Positions 1 through 10,400 of a stretch of DNA of 64,000 nucleotides are shown piece by piece. The position numbers and the translations under genes are program-made. The notes below the pieces were generated by a model. The model made no database searches. It saw only the letters and a program-made list of their open reading frames with translations, and was not told the DNA's origin. This stretch comes from Limnoglobus sp043757025 (lineage in GTDB: Bacteria; Planctomycetota; Planctomycetia; Gemmatales; Gemmataceae): positions 1 through 64,000 of the forward strand of contig JAYVQG010000202.1 in assembly GCA_043757025.1 (NCBI GenBank). The letters run 5' to 3'. Within the stretch, counting starts at the first letter, position 1. Each line of letters opens with the position of its first letter.

Positions 1-1
1 T

Positions 2-1636
2 CTTTTTTGCAGCACATTTGTCTCCGCACAGTCGCCACGTCCTGCGGTCGAAGCCGTAAATGGCATGGTGGTCTGCGTCTGCCCGATTGCGGCCGATGTC
101 GGCGTGAACGTGTTGAAGGGTGGCGGGAATGCCGTCGATGCGGCCGTGGCGGTCGCGTTCGCGGAGGCAGTCACGTGGCCGGAAGCGGGGAACATCGGCG
201 GCGGCGGCTTCATGCTCGTCGATCCGGGTTCGGGCAAGGAACCGACCTTCTTCGACTACCGCGAAACCGCACCGGCACTGGCAACGAAAACGCTATTCGC
301 AGACGGCAAAACCGACTGGACTTCGCACAAAGCCGTTGGCGTGCCCGGCACCGTTCGCGGCATGGAACTCGCGCACAAGCGGTTCGGCACAAAGCTCTGG
401 AAAGAGCTCGTCATGCCCGCCGTCGCACTCGCGGAGAACGGCTTCCTCGTCGATGCCCCGCTCGCACGGCGGCTCAACGGCATCTTCGCCGATGGCAAGT
501 CGAACAACGCCGAGTTTCGCCGAGTTTACAGTAAGCCGAAGTGGAAAAGTGGCGACCGCCTGATGCTTCCCGACCTCGGGAAAACGCTACGTGCGATCGC
601 AGAGCACGGTCCGGATGCGTTCTACACCGGCGAACTCGCGGGGAAGCTCGAAGCCGAGATGCAGGCTCACGGCGGGCTGATGACGCGCGCCGATCTGGCC
701 GCGTACAAAGCGATCGAACGCAAGCCGCTGCGCGGCACTTATCGCGGCTACGAACTGATCGCGCCGCCCCCGCCGAGTTCGGGCGGCATCGCGATCATCG
801 AAGCCCTGAACATTCTCGAACAGTTCGAGATTGCGAAGACGCCGCGCACCGACTCACTCACGATGCACCGCATCGCCGAAGCCCAACGCCGTGCCTTCGC
901 CGACCGTGCCCGCTACCTCGGCGACCCGGATTTCACCGAGATCCCGAGGCACCTCGTCAGCAAGGAACACGCGAAAACCCTCGCCGCAAGTATCGACGCA
1001 ATGAAGGCCACTCGAAGTGAAACGCTGACGCCGGAGATTGCGATTCGCGATAGCGGCACCGACACGACGCACTTTTCCATCGTCGATAAGAACGGCATGG
1101 CGGTGTCGAACACGTACACGCTGGAAAACTCGTTCGGCAGCCGCATCGTCGCGCCCGGTTTGGGTTACATTTTGAACAACGAGATGACCGACTTCAACCC
1201 CATCCCCGGCGTCACGACCCGCTCCGGCAAGATCGGCACCGAGCCGAATACCGTCGCACCCGGCAAACGAATGCTCAGTTCGATGACGCCGATGATCGTG
1301 CGAAATGATGGCAAACTTTTCCTCGTTACGGGTAGCCCTGGTGGGCGGACGATCATCAACACGGTGTTGTGCGTGCTGGTGAATGTGCTCGATTACGACA
1401 TGGACGTGCAGGCCGCCGTCGATGCCCCGCGGCAACATCATCAGTGGTTCCCGGACCGCCTCGCGCTCGAAGATTTCCAGACGAATGACACCGCGGTGTC
1501 GCGGCTGAAAGTAATGGGCCACGATGTCGTCGGCCACAAGCAAGGCGACGCCCACACGATCCGCATCGACCCAAAAACCGGTCGCTACCAAGGGGCCGCC
1601 GACACGCGATTGAACGGCAAAGCCGCAGGGTATTGA
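2..1636 (+). CDS. ggt: gamma-glutamyltransferase (5' end outside window)
   Basis: This is a gamma-glutamyltranspeptidase, which cleaves gamma-glutamyl bonds of glutathione and related compounds in the periplasm or outside the cell. The frame is open to the left edge, so the true start lies upstream; the first visible residues (ending SAQS) look like the end of a signal peptide. An ATG at 65 is internal, because the conserved N-terminal block ending KGGGNAVDAAVA runs through it. The Ntn-hydrolase site is present as DTTHFS (Thr codon at 1064), the expected self-cleavage point and nucleophile of the small subunit, followed by a SNTYTLENSFG block, LSSMTP and GSPGGRTI. The length after the internal Met (523 aa) fits the family. 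The family call is firm; substrate preference is not visible. Confidence 0.95.
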   Translation, partial: LFCSTFVSAQSPRPAVEAVNGMVVCVCPIAADVGVNVLKGGGNAVDAAVAVAFAEAVTWPEAGNIGGGGFMLVDPGSGKEPTFFDYRETAPALATKTLFADGKTDWTSHKAVGVPGTVRGMELAHKRFGTKLWKELVMPAVALAENGFLVDAPLARRLNGIFADGKSNNAEFRRVYSKPKWKSGDRLMLPDLGKTLRAIAEHGPDAFYTGELAGKLEAEMQAHGGLMTRADLAAYKAIERKPLRGTYRGYELIAPPPPSSGGIAIIEALNILEQFEIAKTPRTDSLTMHRIAEAQRRAFADRARYLGDPDFTEIPRHLVSKEHAKTLAASIDAMKATRSETLTPEIAIRDSGTDTTHFSIVDKNGMAVSNTYTLENSFGSRIVAPGLGYILNNEMTDFNPIPGVTTRSGKIGTEPNTVAPGKRMLSSMTPMIVRNDGKLFLVTGSPGGRTIINTVLCVLVNVLDYDMDVQAAVDAPRQHHQWFPDRLALEDFQTNDTAVSRLKVMGHDVVGHKQGDAHTIRIDPKTGRYQGAADTRLNGKAAGY

Positions 1637-1740
1637 GAATGCAGAACGGAACCGCAGAGGGGCGGCGAACGCAGAGAGGTCTAGAATCGCTATTACAATA
1701 ATATTCCCCGCTCTCTGTGGTTGAAAATCTGGTGAACCCT

Positions 1741-3237
1741 ATGCGACTTCGCTCGTTAATCGCACTGGCTCTCGCACTCGCGGCCTCCAATCTCGTGGCT
1801 GCCGACGCGGACCCGCTCGTCGGGTTCGATGCGGCGGTTGCGAAGGCGATGAAGGCGCACGGCGTGCCGGGGTTGGGCGTTGCGATTGTCAAAGATGGCA
1901 AGATCGTACTGGCGAAAGGCTACGGCGTTCGCAGTGTCGGCAAGCCAGAACCGGTCACGGAAAAGAGCCTGTTTGCCATCGGCTCGGTGTCGAAGTCGGT
2001 CACCGCACTCTGCCTCGCAATGCTCGTCGATGAAGGCAAACTGACGTGGGACAGCCCCGTCATCTCGAAGCTGCCCGCCTTCCGCATGAACGATGTTTAC
2101 CTGACGCAAGAGACGACTGTACGCGATCTGTTGTGCCATCGCGTCGGCCTCAGCCGCAACGAACTCGTCTGGTACGGTTCGTCGTTCGACCGCAAGGAAG
2201 TCTTGGGTAAACTGCACCTCATCAAGCCCGAGGCCGCGTTCCGCACGAAGTTCACTTACAACAACATCCTCTACATGGCGGCCGGGCAGATCGTGCCCGA
2301 AGTGGCGAAGAAGAGTTGGGACGACTTCGTCGTCGAGCGCGTCTTTCAACCGCTACAAATGACCACCGCGAATACGAGTGTCGTGAAGTTCGCCAAAGAT
2401 GCCGACGTTGCCAGCCCGCACGAAATGGCGAAGGGCAAACCGGTCGTGGTGCCGTGGCGAAACATCGACAACATCGGCCCCGCCGGGTCGATCAACGCGA
2501 GTGCAGCCGACATGGCCGAGTACGTTCGCTTTCAACTGACCAAAGGCAAAGCGGGCGACAAACGACTGCTGAAGAAAGCCGTCTTTGAAGAAATGCACGC
2601 CGCACAAATGTTGCTGCCGAAGGGCGATTTCTCGTTCAACCCCGATTCGCTCACGCACACCTACGGCTTCGGGTGGATGCTCTCGGACTTCAAAGGGAAA
2701 TCGGTCGTCGAACACGGCGGGAACATCGACGGGATGTCCGCACAGGTCGGCATGTTACCCGACGAAAAGTTCGGCGTTGTGCTGCTGGCGAATCGCGGCG
2801 GAAGCCTGTTGCCGATGGCGTTGATGTACGATCTCTTCGACCGCTACACCGGCGACACGACCGCCGACCGTGCGAACCAATCCGGCATCCTCGGGCAGGT
2901 CAGTCAGTTCGCAATCACGGTGGCGGTGAACATAGACGAAAAAACGCGAATCAAAGACACGAAGCCCAGCCTCGCGCTGTCGAAGTATGCCGGGGTGTTT
3001 CAAGATGAGATTCACCCGCCACTGAAGGTGACGTTCGCCGACGACAAGCTCACGCTGAAGTGTCTCGGCACCGAATATTCGCTCGAACACTGGCACCACG
3101 ACACCTTCATCGGCACCGACCGCAACCGTGCCGATTCGCGAATACTATTTCCATTCGCGCTCGATCAAGACGGAGCCATCGTCGAAGTTCGCATCCGCCA
3201 ACCGGGAAAAGACATTCAACTGAAACGCACGAAGTGA
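1741..3237 (+). CDS. exported serine hydrolase, beta-lactamase class C / PBP4* family
   Basis: This 498-aa protein belongs to the class C beta-lactamase/penicillin-binding-like hydrolases (AmpC/EstB fold), used in cells as peptidases, esterases or D-aminopeptidases. The SxxK nucleophile is SVSK (Ser82/Lys85), the second motif is YNN (Tyr173-Asn175), and an HGG motif (EHGGNIDG) is the usual third element. The C-terminal ~110 residues form a separate beta-rich region of the kind often attached to these enzymes (DUF3471-like). I chose the ATG at 1741 over an upstream GTG at 1717 because it starts a clean signal peptide ending LVAAD, although no strong ribosome site is visible. It lies 104 bases after ggt on the same strand. 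Substrate cannot be told from sequence. Confidence 0.92.
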   Translation: MRLRSLIALALALAASNLVAADADPLVGFDAAVAKAMKAHGVPGLGVAIVKDGKIVLAKGYGVRSVGKPEPVTEKSLFAIGSVSKSVTALCLAMLVDEGKLTWDSPVISKLPAFRMNDVYLTQETTVRDLLCHRVGLSRNELVWYGSSFDRKEVLGKLHLIKPEAAFRTKFTYNNILYMAAGQIVPEVAKKSWDDFVVERVFQPLQMTTANTSVVKFAKDADVASPHEMAKGKPVVVPWRNIDNIGPAGSINASAADMAEYVRFQLTKGKAGDKRLLKKAVFEEMHAAQMLLPKGDFSFNPDSLTHTYGFGWMLSDFKGKSVVEHGGNIDGMSAQVGMLPDEKFGVVLLANRGGSLLPMALMYDLFDRYTGDTTADRANQSGILGQVSQFAITVAVNIDEKTRIKDTKPSLALSKYAGVFQDEIHPPLKVTFADDKLTLKCLGTEYSLEHWHHDTFIGTDRNRADSRILFPFALDQDGAIVEVRIRQPGKDIQLKRTK

Positions 3238-3296
3238 AAGCGGTGTAACCCTTCCGCCTCATGAAGTCGCCTATGCTTTTCAATCGTTTAGGGTTT

Positions 3297-3371
3297 GCCC
3301 CGGATGGGGCAACGGAATGTAGCCACGGGTGAAATGACGACTGCCGAAGGTGCTCGGATTGCAACCCGTGG
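3297..3371. repeat. palindromic intergenic repeat
   Basis: The 272-base gap holds a compact hairpin (gcccc at 3297-3301 with ggggc at 3306-3310) and a wider inverted repeat, ccacgggt at 3323-3330 with acccgtgg at 3364-3371. It resembles other palindromic elements in this window. A weak 62-codon ORF (3295-3483) crosses it, but its first half is the repeat itself. The remainder of the gap (3372-3509) shows nothing I can identify. Confidence 0.5.
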
Positions 3372-3509
3372 AGTAGTTTGCAAATGGAAACGAGAGGTCG
3401 CAATTGGAACGCACGAGAAGCGCATCGACGTCGATGTCTTCGCCCTCTACGGCGTCGATGGCCTGCCCGGTGACGACGCATGAGTTGCAGCACGAAGAGG
3501 AAGTAGTCA

Positions 3510-3902
3510 ATGCTCGACATCGGCGTGGCAGTGGATGCCGATCGGATGATTCTCGTGTCGGAACCAACACTTGCCCTCAGTGACGGGTACTACTGGTTTC
3601 TGTACCCGCTTATCGAGCGACTGGCGGAGGAGACCGAACAGTACGTCGATCTGTACGGGGATGCAGTCTTTGCGGGCGGCAACCTTCTGGCCCTCCGCCG
3701 CATGTTGTCCGAGGCGCGGGGGCTAGTCGAAACACGGGGCGAGTCGTGGGAGGTCCGCACTGGCACGCAGGTCGTGCCGGTGATTCGGGAGGTCTACAGT
3801 CCGGTTTGGCGGGACGAGTTCCTGCGGCAAATTGCGACTTGGGACCACGCCGCCGTGAGAGCCGGGGAGTTAGGCGGCGTGGTCGTGTGCGTCGGGGATT
3901 AA
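3510..3902 (+). CDS. hypothetical protein
   Basis: This is a 130-aa soluble protein with no signal peptide or membrane segment, and I do not recognise a family. It has a good ribosome site (agagga about nine bases before the ATG) and coding-like codon use. The N-terminal half contains an aromatic stretch (DGYYWFLYP) and acidic helices; the C-terminal half contains a WDHAAVRAGE segment. Size and composition recall small immunity-type proteins, but that is only an impression. It converges on the large propeller gene, with 45 bases between stop codons. Confidence 0.65.
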   Translation: MLDIGVAVDADRMILVSEPTLALSDGYYWFLYPLIERLAEETEQYVDLYGDAVFAGGNLLALRRMLSEARGLVETRGESWEVRTGTQVVPVIREVYSPVWRDEFLRQIATWDHAAVRAGELGGVVVCVGD

Positions 3903-3947
3903 GAGCAGGTCGGGGATAGCGAACGAAGCGAAGCACCAAAACCGGCG

Positions 3948-6900
3948 CTACTTCACCGGTGCGACATACAACTCCGGCACGCCGAGTTTCTTTGCGGCTT
4001 CGTTTATGGGGACTAACTCTTTTGTCGTGATCGCGTCGAGTTCGGCGATGTAGCCCGTTAGCGTTTTCTCAAGTTCCAAGGCGAGTTCTTTTTGCGCTTT
4101 CGTGGGCGATCCGTCGCCGTCGGTGGCGTTGCTGAGTAGCCAGACGAATTGCGAATAGAGCATCGCGCCGCCGCGGGCTGCGAACACATCGTAGACGACT
4201 TTCGCCTTTGGATTGTGCAGTTTCTCTTCGAGTATCGTCAGTTTCGCGGAGAGTACCTCGGAGTCTTTGAGTAGCGGTTTCGCATCGTCGCGGTCTTTGA
4301 GTAGCTCGTTGCGGAAGCGGATTTGTTTCTGCAAAGTCCGGATGCGCAGAACGGTGCGGGTGAGTTTCGTCACGCCATCGCGGATGCGGAGTGCGAACAG
4401 TTCTTGTTCGATGGCGGGCTTCGCATCGCCGCGCGGGTCGGGTTTCACTTCGAGAGTGGTGGTTGCGATTTCCTTGCCGTGCATCAGCTTGATCGTGTAG
4501 GTTCCGGGCGATGCGGGGATGCCCATCGCGGGGTTGCCCGCATCGACTTTGGCCTTCGGAATGAACTCGGCTCCGTCGTGCGTAAAGTCCCAGACGAACT
4601 TGTTCAGCCCCGGCTTCACCGCGAACGTCCGTTCGGCTTTCGGCTCGGCTTCTTCATCGTCCTCGTCGTCGCTTTTCGCGTCGAGTTTGCCCTTCGCCTT
4701 GGCAATGAGCGTGCCTTTCGCATCGCGGATTTCCACGAGGATGCCGTCCTTCGTCGGCTTCGGCGCGTGGAACCAAATGACCGCGCCGTTGTCTGGGTTG
4801 CGGGTCGAACTGCCGCGCAAGTGCGAGGTGATCGCCCGCCCGCCGAGGTACCATTTCGTCGCGGGGAGCGGCGCGAATACGTGCAGCGGTTTCTCGTTTG
4901 TGCTTGTGGCGTAGTTGCGAATCGCGGTGAGGTCGTCCAAAATCCACAGGCTGCGGCCGTGCGTCGCCACGACGAGATCGTCGGCTTTCACCACCAGATC
5001 GCGAACCGCCACGGTCGGCAGATTGAGTTGCAACGGCTTCCAACTCTTGCCGGCATCATTGGAAAAGTGAATGCCGCGCTCGGTGCCGAGGTAGAGCAAA
5101 CCGGCTTTCTTCGGGTCTTCGCGAACGGCATGGAGGTGCGTACCTGCATCGAGGCCGCTACTGATTTTCGCCCAGGTTTTGCCGAGGTCGGTCGTCTTCC
5201 AAATGTACGGGCGATAGTCGTCCATGCGGTGATTGTCGACGACGAGATACGCGGTCTTCGCATCGAACGGCGAGGCTTCGATGCAGACGACGGTACCCCA
5301 ATCGGGCAACTCCGGCACGTTCGCGGTCAGGTCGGTCCAGGTCTTCGCATCGTCGGTGGAAACGTGAACTTTGCCATCGTCGGTGCCCGCCCACAACAGG
5401 CCCTTTTGCTTCGGCGATTCGGTCAGTGCGAAGATCGTGCAATAGACTTCCGCGCCGGTGTTGTCGCCGGTGATCGGCCCGCCGGACCACTGTTGTTTCT
5501 GCTTGTCGTTGCGCGAAAGATCGGGCGAGACGGCCTCCCACGTGGTGCCGCCATCGCGGGTGCGGAACAGCACGTTCCCCGCGTGGTACAGCGTCTTCGC
5601 ATCGTGCGGCGAAATCAGAATCGGGGCCGTCCACTGGAAGCGATACGCCATCTTCGCCGGGTCGATCCCCGACGGGTTCACTTGGTTGACCGTGATGTTT
5701 CGGGCTTGTTTCGTGCGGAAATTGAATCGAGTGAGGATGCCGCCGTACTCCCCGGCGTAGACGATGTCGGGGTCGCTGGGGTCCGCGATGCAGTGCCCGG
5801 CTTCGCCGCCGCCGACGGTCGTCCAGTCGCCGAGGCCGATGCCGCCGGGCTTCAACGAATGGCTCGGCCCGCTCGCGCTGCCGAGGTCTTGCATGCAGCC
5901 CATGACGCGGTACGGCGTGCGGTTGTCGGCGCTCACGTGGTAAAATTGCGCGAGCGGTAACGGCGGTGCGTGCCACGTCTTGCCGCCATCGCTGCTGAGG
6001 TCGACGCCGCCATCGTTCGCGTTAATCATGCGGTTCGGGTTCGCCGGGTCGATCCACAAATCGTGGTGGTCGCCATGATGCAACCCCTTCACAATCTGGA
6101 ACGATTTTCCTGCGTCGATGCTTTTCAGAAGTGGCACTTGCGGCATGTACAGCACGTCGGGGTTCGTCGGGTGTACGACGATCGTGGAATAGTACCAGGC
6201 ACGCTGGCGAACGATCCGTTCGCCGTTGATGAGCGACCAACTTTCGCCGCCATCGTCGGAACGGTATAACCCGCCCTTTTCGGCTTCGATGGAAGCATAA
6301 ATCCGGTTGCCATTCGATGGCGAGACGGCGACGCCGATCTTGCCCCAGATGCCCGGCGGCAGGCCGTTCTTGTCGCGCTTGGATTTCAATGACACCCACG
6401 TGTCACCGCCATCGCGGGAGACGTACAGATCCGAACCGGGGCCGCCGCTCGTCAGTTCCCACGGGCGACGCTGCGCCTGCCAGAAACCGGCATACACCAC
6501 TCGCGGGTTACTCGGGTCGATCGCCACATCGGACGCACCCGTCGCGTCGTTCTGGAACAGTACCTTCGCCCACGTCTGCCCGCCATCGGTCGTGCGGTAA
6601 ATGCCGCGCTCGGCGTTCGGCCCGAAGGCGTGCCCCAACACCGCCGCATACGCGATGTCCGCCTGTTTCGGGTGAACGACCATCGTGCCGATCTGGCCAA
6701 TTTGCTTCCAGACGTGCTTCCAGGTTTTGCCGCCATCGGTGCTTTTGAAGATGCCCGCACCCGGCGAGACGTTGCCGCGAATGTTCGCTTCGCCCGTACC
6801 GACATAAACGACATTCGAGTCGCTCGGCGCGACGGCGATACTGCCGATGCTCGCGGTCGGTTGGTCGAAGAAGATCGGCTTCCAAGTGATGCCCGCATCG

Positions 6901-7124
6901 CCCGACTTCCAAACGCCCCCCGATGCCGCAGCCGCGTAGTAAGTCAGCGGGTCGCCGGTCACGCCACTCACGCGCGAAACCCGCCCACCCGCATACGGCC
7001 CCACCAGCCGATAGTTCAGCGCCGCGAGTTCCTTCGGCGACTTTTTCTTCTCCGGTTCATCCGCACGGGCGGTTGAGAATGCAATGACGATGGCACAAAT
7101 CGCGATCCAGAAACGAACGGGCAT
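3948..7124 (-). CDS. exported BNR/VPS10-type beta-propeller protein
   Basis: This 1058-aa exported protein has a signal peptide (ending TARADEPEKKK) and a long run of Asp-box/BNR repeats (for example KSTDGGKTW, RTTDGGQTW, RSDDGGESW, RTRDGGTTW). Such repeats form the sortilin/VPS10-type or WD40/YVTN/BNR-like propeller found in many planctomycete and Bacteroidetes secreted proteins. After about residue 720 the protein changes to a beta-sandwich-like region and then a helical, lysine-rich C-terminus. The ATG at 7124 is preferred over a TTG at 7157 because AGGA lies eight bases upstream and the signal peptide starts there. No catalytic residues of true sialidases can be assigned, so a binding or proteolysis-related role is as likely as glycosidase activity. 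Confidence 0.9.
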   Translation of the reverse strand: MPVRFWIAICAIVIAFSTARADEPEKKKSPKELAALNYRLVGPYAGGRVSRVSGVTGDPLTYYAAAASGGVWKSGDAGITWKPIFFDQPTASIGSIAVAPSDSNVVYVGTGEANIRGNVSPGAGIFKSTDGGKTWKHVWKQIGQIGTMVVHPKQADIAYAAVLGHAFGPNAERGIYRTTDGGQTWAKVLFQNDATGASDVAIDPSNPRVVYAGFWQAQRRPWELTSGGPGSDLYVSRDGGDTWVSLKSKRDKNGLPPGIWGKIGVAVSPSNGNRIYASIEAEKGGLYRSDDGGESWSLINGERIVRQRAWYYSTIVVHPTNPDVLYMPQVPLLKSIDAGKSFQIVKGLHHGDHHDLWIDPANPNRMINANDGGVDLSSDGGKTWHAPPLPLAQFYHVSADNRTPYRVMGCMQDLGSASGPSHSLKPGGIGLGDWTTVGGGEAGHCIADPSDPDIVYAGEYGGILTRFNFRTKQARNITVNQVNPSGIDPAKMAYRFQWTAPILISPHDAKTLYHAGNVLFRTRDGGTTWEAVSPDLSRNDKQKQQWSGGPITGDNTGAEVYCTIFALTESPKQKGLLWAGTDDGKVHVSTDDAKTWTDLTANVPELPDWGTVVCIEASPFDAKTAYLVVDNHRMDDYRPYIWKTTDLGKTWAKISSGLDAGTHLHAVREDPKKAGLLYLGTERGIHFSNDAGKSWKPLQLNLPTVAVRDLVVKADDLVVATHGRSLWILDDLTAIRNYATSTNEKPLHVFAPLPATKWYLGGRAITSHLRGSSTRNPDNGAVIWFHAPKPTKDGILVEIRDAKGTLIAKAKGKLDAKSDDEDDEEAEPKAERTFAVKPGLNKFVWDFTHDGAEFIPKAKVDAGNPAMGIPASPGTYTIKLMHGKEIATTTLEVKPDPRGDAKPAIEQELFALRIRDGVTKLTRTVLRIRTLQKQIRFRNELLKDRDDAKPLLKDSEVLSAKLTILEEKLHNPKAKVVYDVFAARGGAMLYSQFVWLLSNATDGDGSPTKAQKELALELEKTLTGYIAELDAITTKELVPINEAAKKLGVPELYVAPVK

Positions 7125-7261
7125 AGGGTGTTCCTGCGAAGGAATGTTGCGCTGCAAAATCGGTTTATTTCGCCCATTTTAAACGATGATAGGCAGCGGT
7201 CTAGATCGAATGCGGGACAGAATCGTGGTGAGATCGCGCGGAAGCGTTACAACCGGTCATC

Positions 7262-7399
7262 TGCCCAGGGGTACGACGAAGCGTCTAACCCTGGGCTATC
7301 AGATGGAACCCCGTTGGGGTAAATGCATTGCCAATTTGTACCCCAACGGGGTTAGATCCCTCAGCCCAGGGTTAGACGTCACCGTCGTACCCCTGGGCA
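7262..7399. repeat. 138-bp nested palindromic element
   Basis: Three perfect pairs of inverted arms are nested here: 7262-7277 with 7384-7399 (16 bp), 7283-7297 with 7363-7377 (15 bp) and 7307-7321 with 7339-7353 (15 bp). The centre is a 17-base loop. The element fills much of the 338-base gap between two divergent genes, so it cannot be the terminator of either. It is probably an interspersed planctomycete intergenic repeat (REP/MITE-like), but copy number cannot be judged from one window. Confidence 0.85.
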
Positions 7400-7462
7400 A
7401 GTTTTTGGTTCTACAAACCATCCGGTATAAACTGATACTTCTTTCATGCGAGGGATTGGAAC

Positions 7463-10400
7463 GTGCGGCTTACCGAATTGTTCGCGGCGAACTCGACGGA
7501 GTGGCTGGTCGAAAACGACCCGTTTCGCTCGTCTACGCTCATACTTCTGGCGCTGGCTGCGCTCGGGCTGTTTGCGGCCATCCTATTTCAACTTCGCGTC
7601 ATTGGCGGGGTGTTGTGGGTCGCGGGAGTTATTGTTCGCGGTGGGATTCGCACGGGGTTTCGCGTGTGGGAGTATTCTCTCGCGTGGGCTTCGTGGCGAG
7701 TGTTTCTGGCGGTTCAGTTCGGCCTTTTGGTAACGGGTGTGGCGACTGCGGGGCCAATCCCGATGATATCGCTCGTTTGCGCACTTATCCCGCTGGCGAT
7801 GGGCCTCGCGGCGTGCTTGGCGTACATGTTCATCGACGTCGAACGCTACGAAGTGGCACGCGGATACAAGGCTCTTTACGACCCGATGAAAGGGCAACGG
7901 CTCGCGGTCGAACTCGTGAAGTACGGCCAACAAGTCGGCGTTCCTTTGCTCGCATCCTCCGCCGTAGGGATGATCGGCGGCTTCGCGCTACTCAACTTCG
8001 CGCTCTTCGAGTTACTGGGCACGAAATGGTACAGCCAGCCGACCGCAGACGCAACGTATCTCGATTTCGTGGCGTCGGCGTTAGTCCACTTATTCAGCGT
8101 CGTCAGTCTGGTGAACCTCGCCAACGCGCAGCATGTGGTTCCAGTGGCTGTCGCGCTACCGGCTGGTGGGGTCGCGTCGGCGTTCCTCGCGATGTTCAAA
8201 TCGTTTTTCACATTGGTACTCCTTCAGCAGATCTTCGCGTCGTTGCGAAAGGGGCGGTTACTCACGGAAACGATCGCCGACTTCTGGAGTCCGCACGAGC
8301 CGATCCACGAACGGGCACGAGCCTCGTTGCCGCAGTATGGGGCGATCGCCCTCGGACCGTTGCTGACGTCGCTTCGCTCCACGGAAGCGTTGACGCGGGA
8401 ACAGCGCGAACAACTGCCGCAAGTTCTGGCGACGATCGGACCGGCGGCGATCCCGCACTTGATTAATCACCTCTACGACCCGAGCGAATATGTCCGCGCG
8501 GTTGCGGTTTCAACGCTCGGTCGTCTGCGAGCCGCAAATGCGTTTCCGCAAATGGCACAACTGGTAAACGACCCGAGCGATCTCGTTCGTTTGAGCCTCG
8601 CGGAGGCGTTCGGCGAAGTCGGGGTTCCAGTCCCAGTAAACGCGACGCGACCGGGCCGAACCCGCAACCGGCGGGGTGTGTGGCGATTTTTCCGCAGACG
8701 AACACGGTCCGTTTCCGACATCGATCCGGTTGCAATCAGCGTTCCCAATTTAATGACAGCACTGGCCGACTCCGCTGCCACCGTTCGCGCGCAAGCGGCC
8801 ACTTCACTCGGACGTTTAGGCAGTTCGTCCGAAGCCGCGATTCCGGAATTGATCGCAAGTCTCGCCGACCCCGACGAGACGGTTCGCGGTCGCGCCGCCG
8901 AAGCACTCGGCGCGGTAGGCGCAACCAATCCGCAGACCGTACCCGCGCTGGCCGCTCTACTCGTAGACCCCAGCCCCGCGATTCGGGAAGCCGCGGCACG
9001 GGCGCTCGGGGGATTGAAAGGGGCCGCGACGTCGGCGGTGGAATTGCTCGTACCGTTACTTCAAGACCGCGACGAGAATGTTCGCAAGGTCGCTGCCGAT
9101 GCCGTCGGTCGCATCGGCGTCTTGCCCGGAGCCGCTACAGAAACTTTGACGGAAGGGCTGGAAAGCAAGGACAATGTGGTCCGAGCACGGACGGCGGAGG
9201 CACTCGGCAACATCGGCGGCGCAGCGGCGGACGTGGCGGAGGCGCTGGTCGAAGCGGCTGGTGACGATAACGACCGCGTTCGAGCTAAGGCCGTCGAAGC
9301 ACTTGGGAAAATTGGCGAAAGTGCCGCGGATGTGGCCGTCCCCCGGCTCGTTCGGGCACTCAAAGATCCGGACAACTGGGTGAGCGCTCTCGCAGCCGAA
9401 GCGCTCGGCGAAATGGGGGCAGGGGCGGATGAAGCGATCCCCGCACTCGTTCGGTCACTCGGCCACGCGAACCTGCAAGTGCGCGTCAACGCGGCCGAGG
9501 CGCTGGGCAAACTCGGCCCGAATGCCGCAGCAGCCGTTCCGGCACTCGAGCGGGCCGCCAAAGATCTCGACGGGGGCGTTCGTCTCGGCGCGATACGCGC
9601 GCTCGGTGCCGTCGGTCCGCCCACGCCGGAATCGGGTCGGGTCGTTCGTGCCGCTCTCGCAGATCCCGACCCCCAAGCTCGCGCCGCCGCTGCCGAAGCG
9701 TTCGGCACATGGGGACTAGCCGACGACGCTACCCAAGCCGATTTGCTCGGGCTACTCGACGACACCAACGACGAAGTCAAAGCCCGCGTGGCACGGATAC
9801 TGCCGAAACTCATCGGTGCGACACCCGCCGTCGTCGATGGATTAACGCGACGGCTTGCGGACGATGACGGCGATTGGGTCCGCGTCGAAGCCGCACGAGC
9901 ACTCGGGCAACTCGGCGCAGCCGCAGCTCCGGCGGGTGCGGCGCTCCTTCGCGCCGCCCAAACCGGGGAGGTGGCGTTGCGCGAGGAAGCGATGCGGGCG
10001 ATGGCCGTTGCGCAACCGCCCGAGGCCGCCGCCGCGTTCACGTCCGGCCTTCGCGATGCGGAAGTGCAAGTCCGCAAGTTAGCATCCGCCGGCTGGCGAA
10101 AGGCGGTCGCCGTGCCCGAAGAGGCCATTCCGGCATTGATCGAGGCGCTACTCGACCCGGAGATCCAGGTGCGGGCGAACGCGGCCCATGCGCTCAGCCG
10201 GCTCGATCCGTTGCCAATCGAGGCCATCGCACCTCTCGCCGCGTGTGCCAGTCACTCCGATGCGGGGCTTCGCCTGAGTGCCGCACTCGCGCTCCAGGGC
10301 GCAAAAGGCCGGGCCGCGACCGATGCGTTGCACTCGCTCCTCGACGATCCCAACCCGCGACTGCGGCTCATCGCCGCCAGACGGGTACTCGTCGAAGATG

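Noticed and set aside
4323..5960. 545-codon plus-strand ORF inside the propeller gene
   Set aside because: It is antisense to a gene with clear BNR repeats and a signal peptide; long antisense frames are expected from the GC-rich third positions.
9061..10227. 388-codon minus-strand ORF in the HEAT gene
   Set aside because: Its Ala/Ser-rich repetitive protein is a mirror of the HEAT repeat array.
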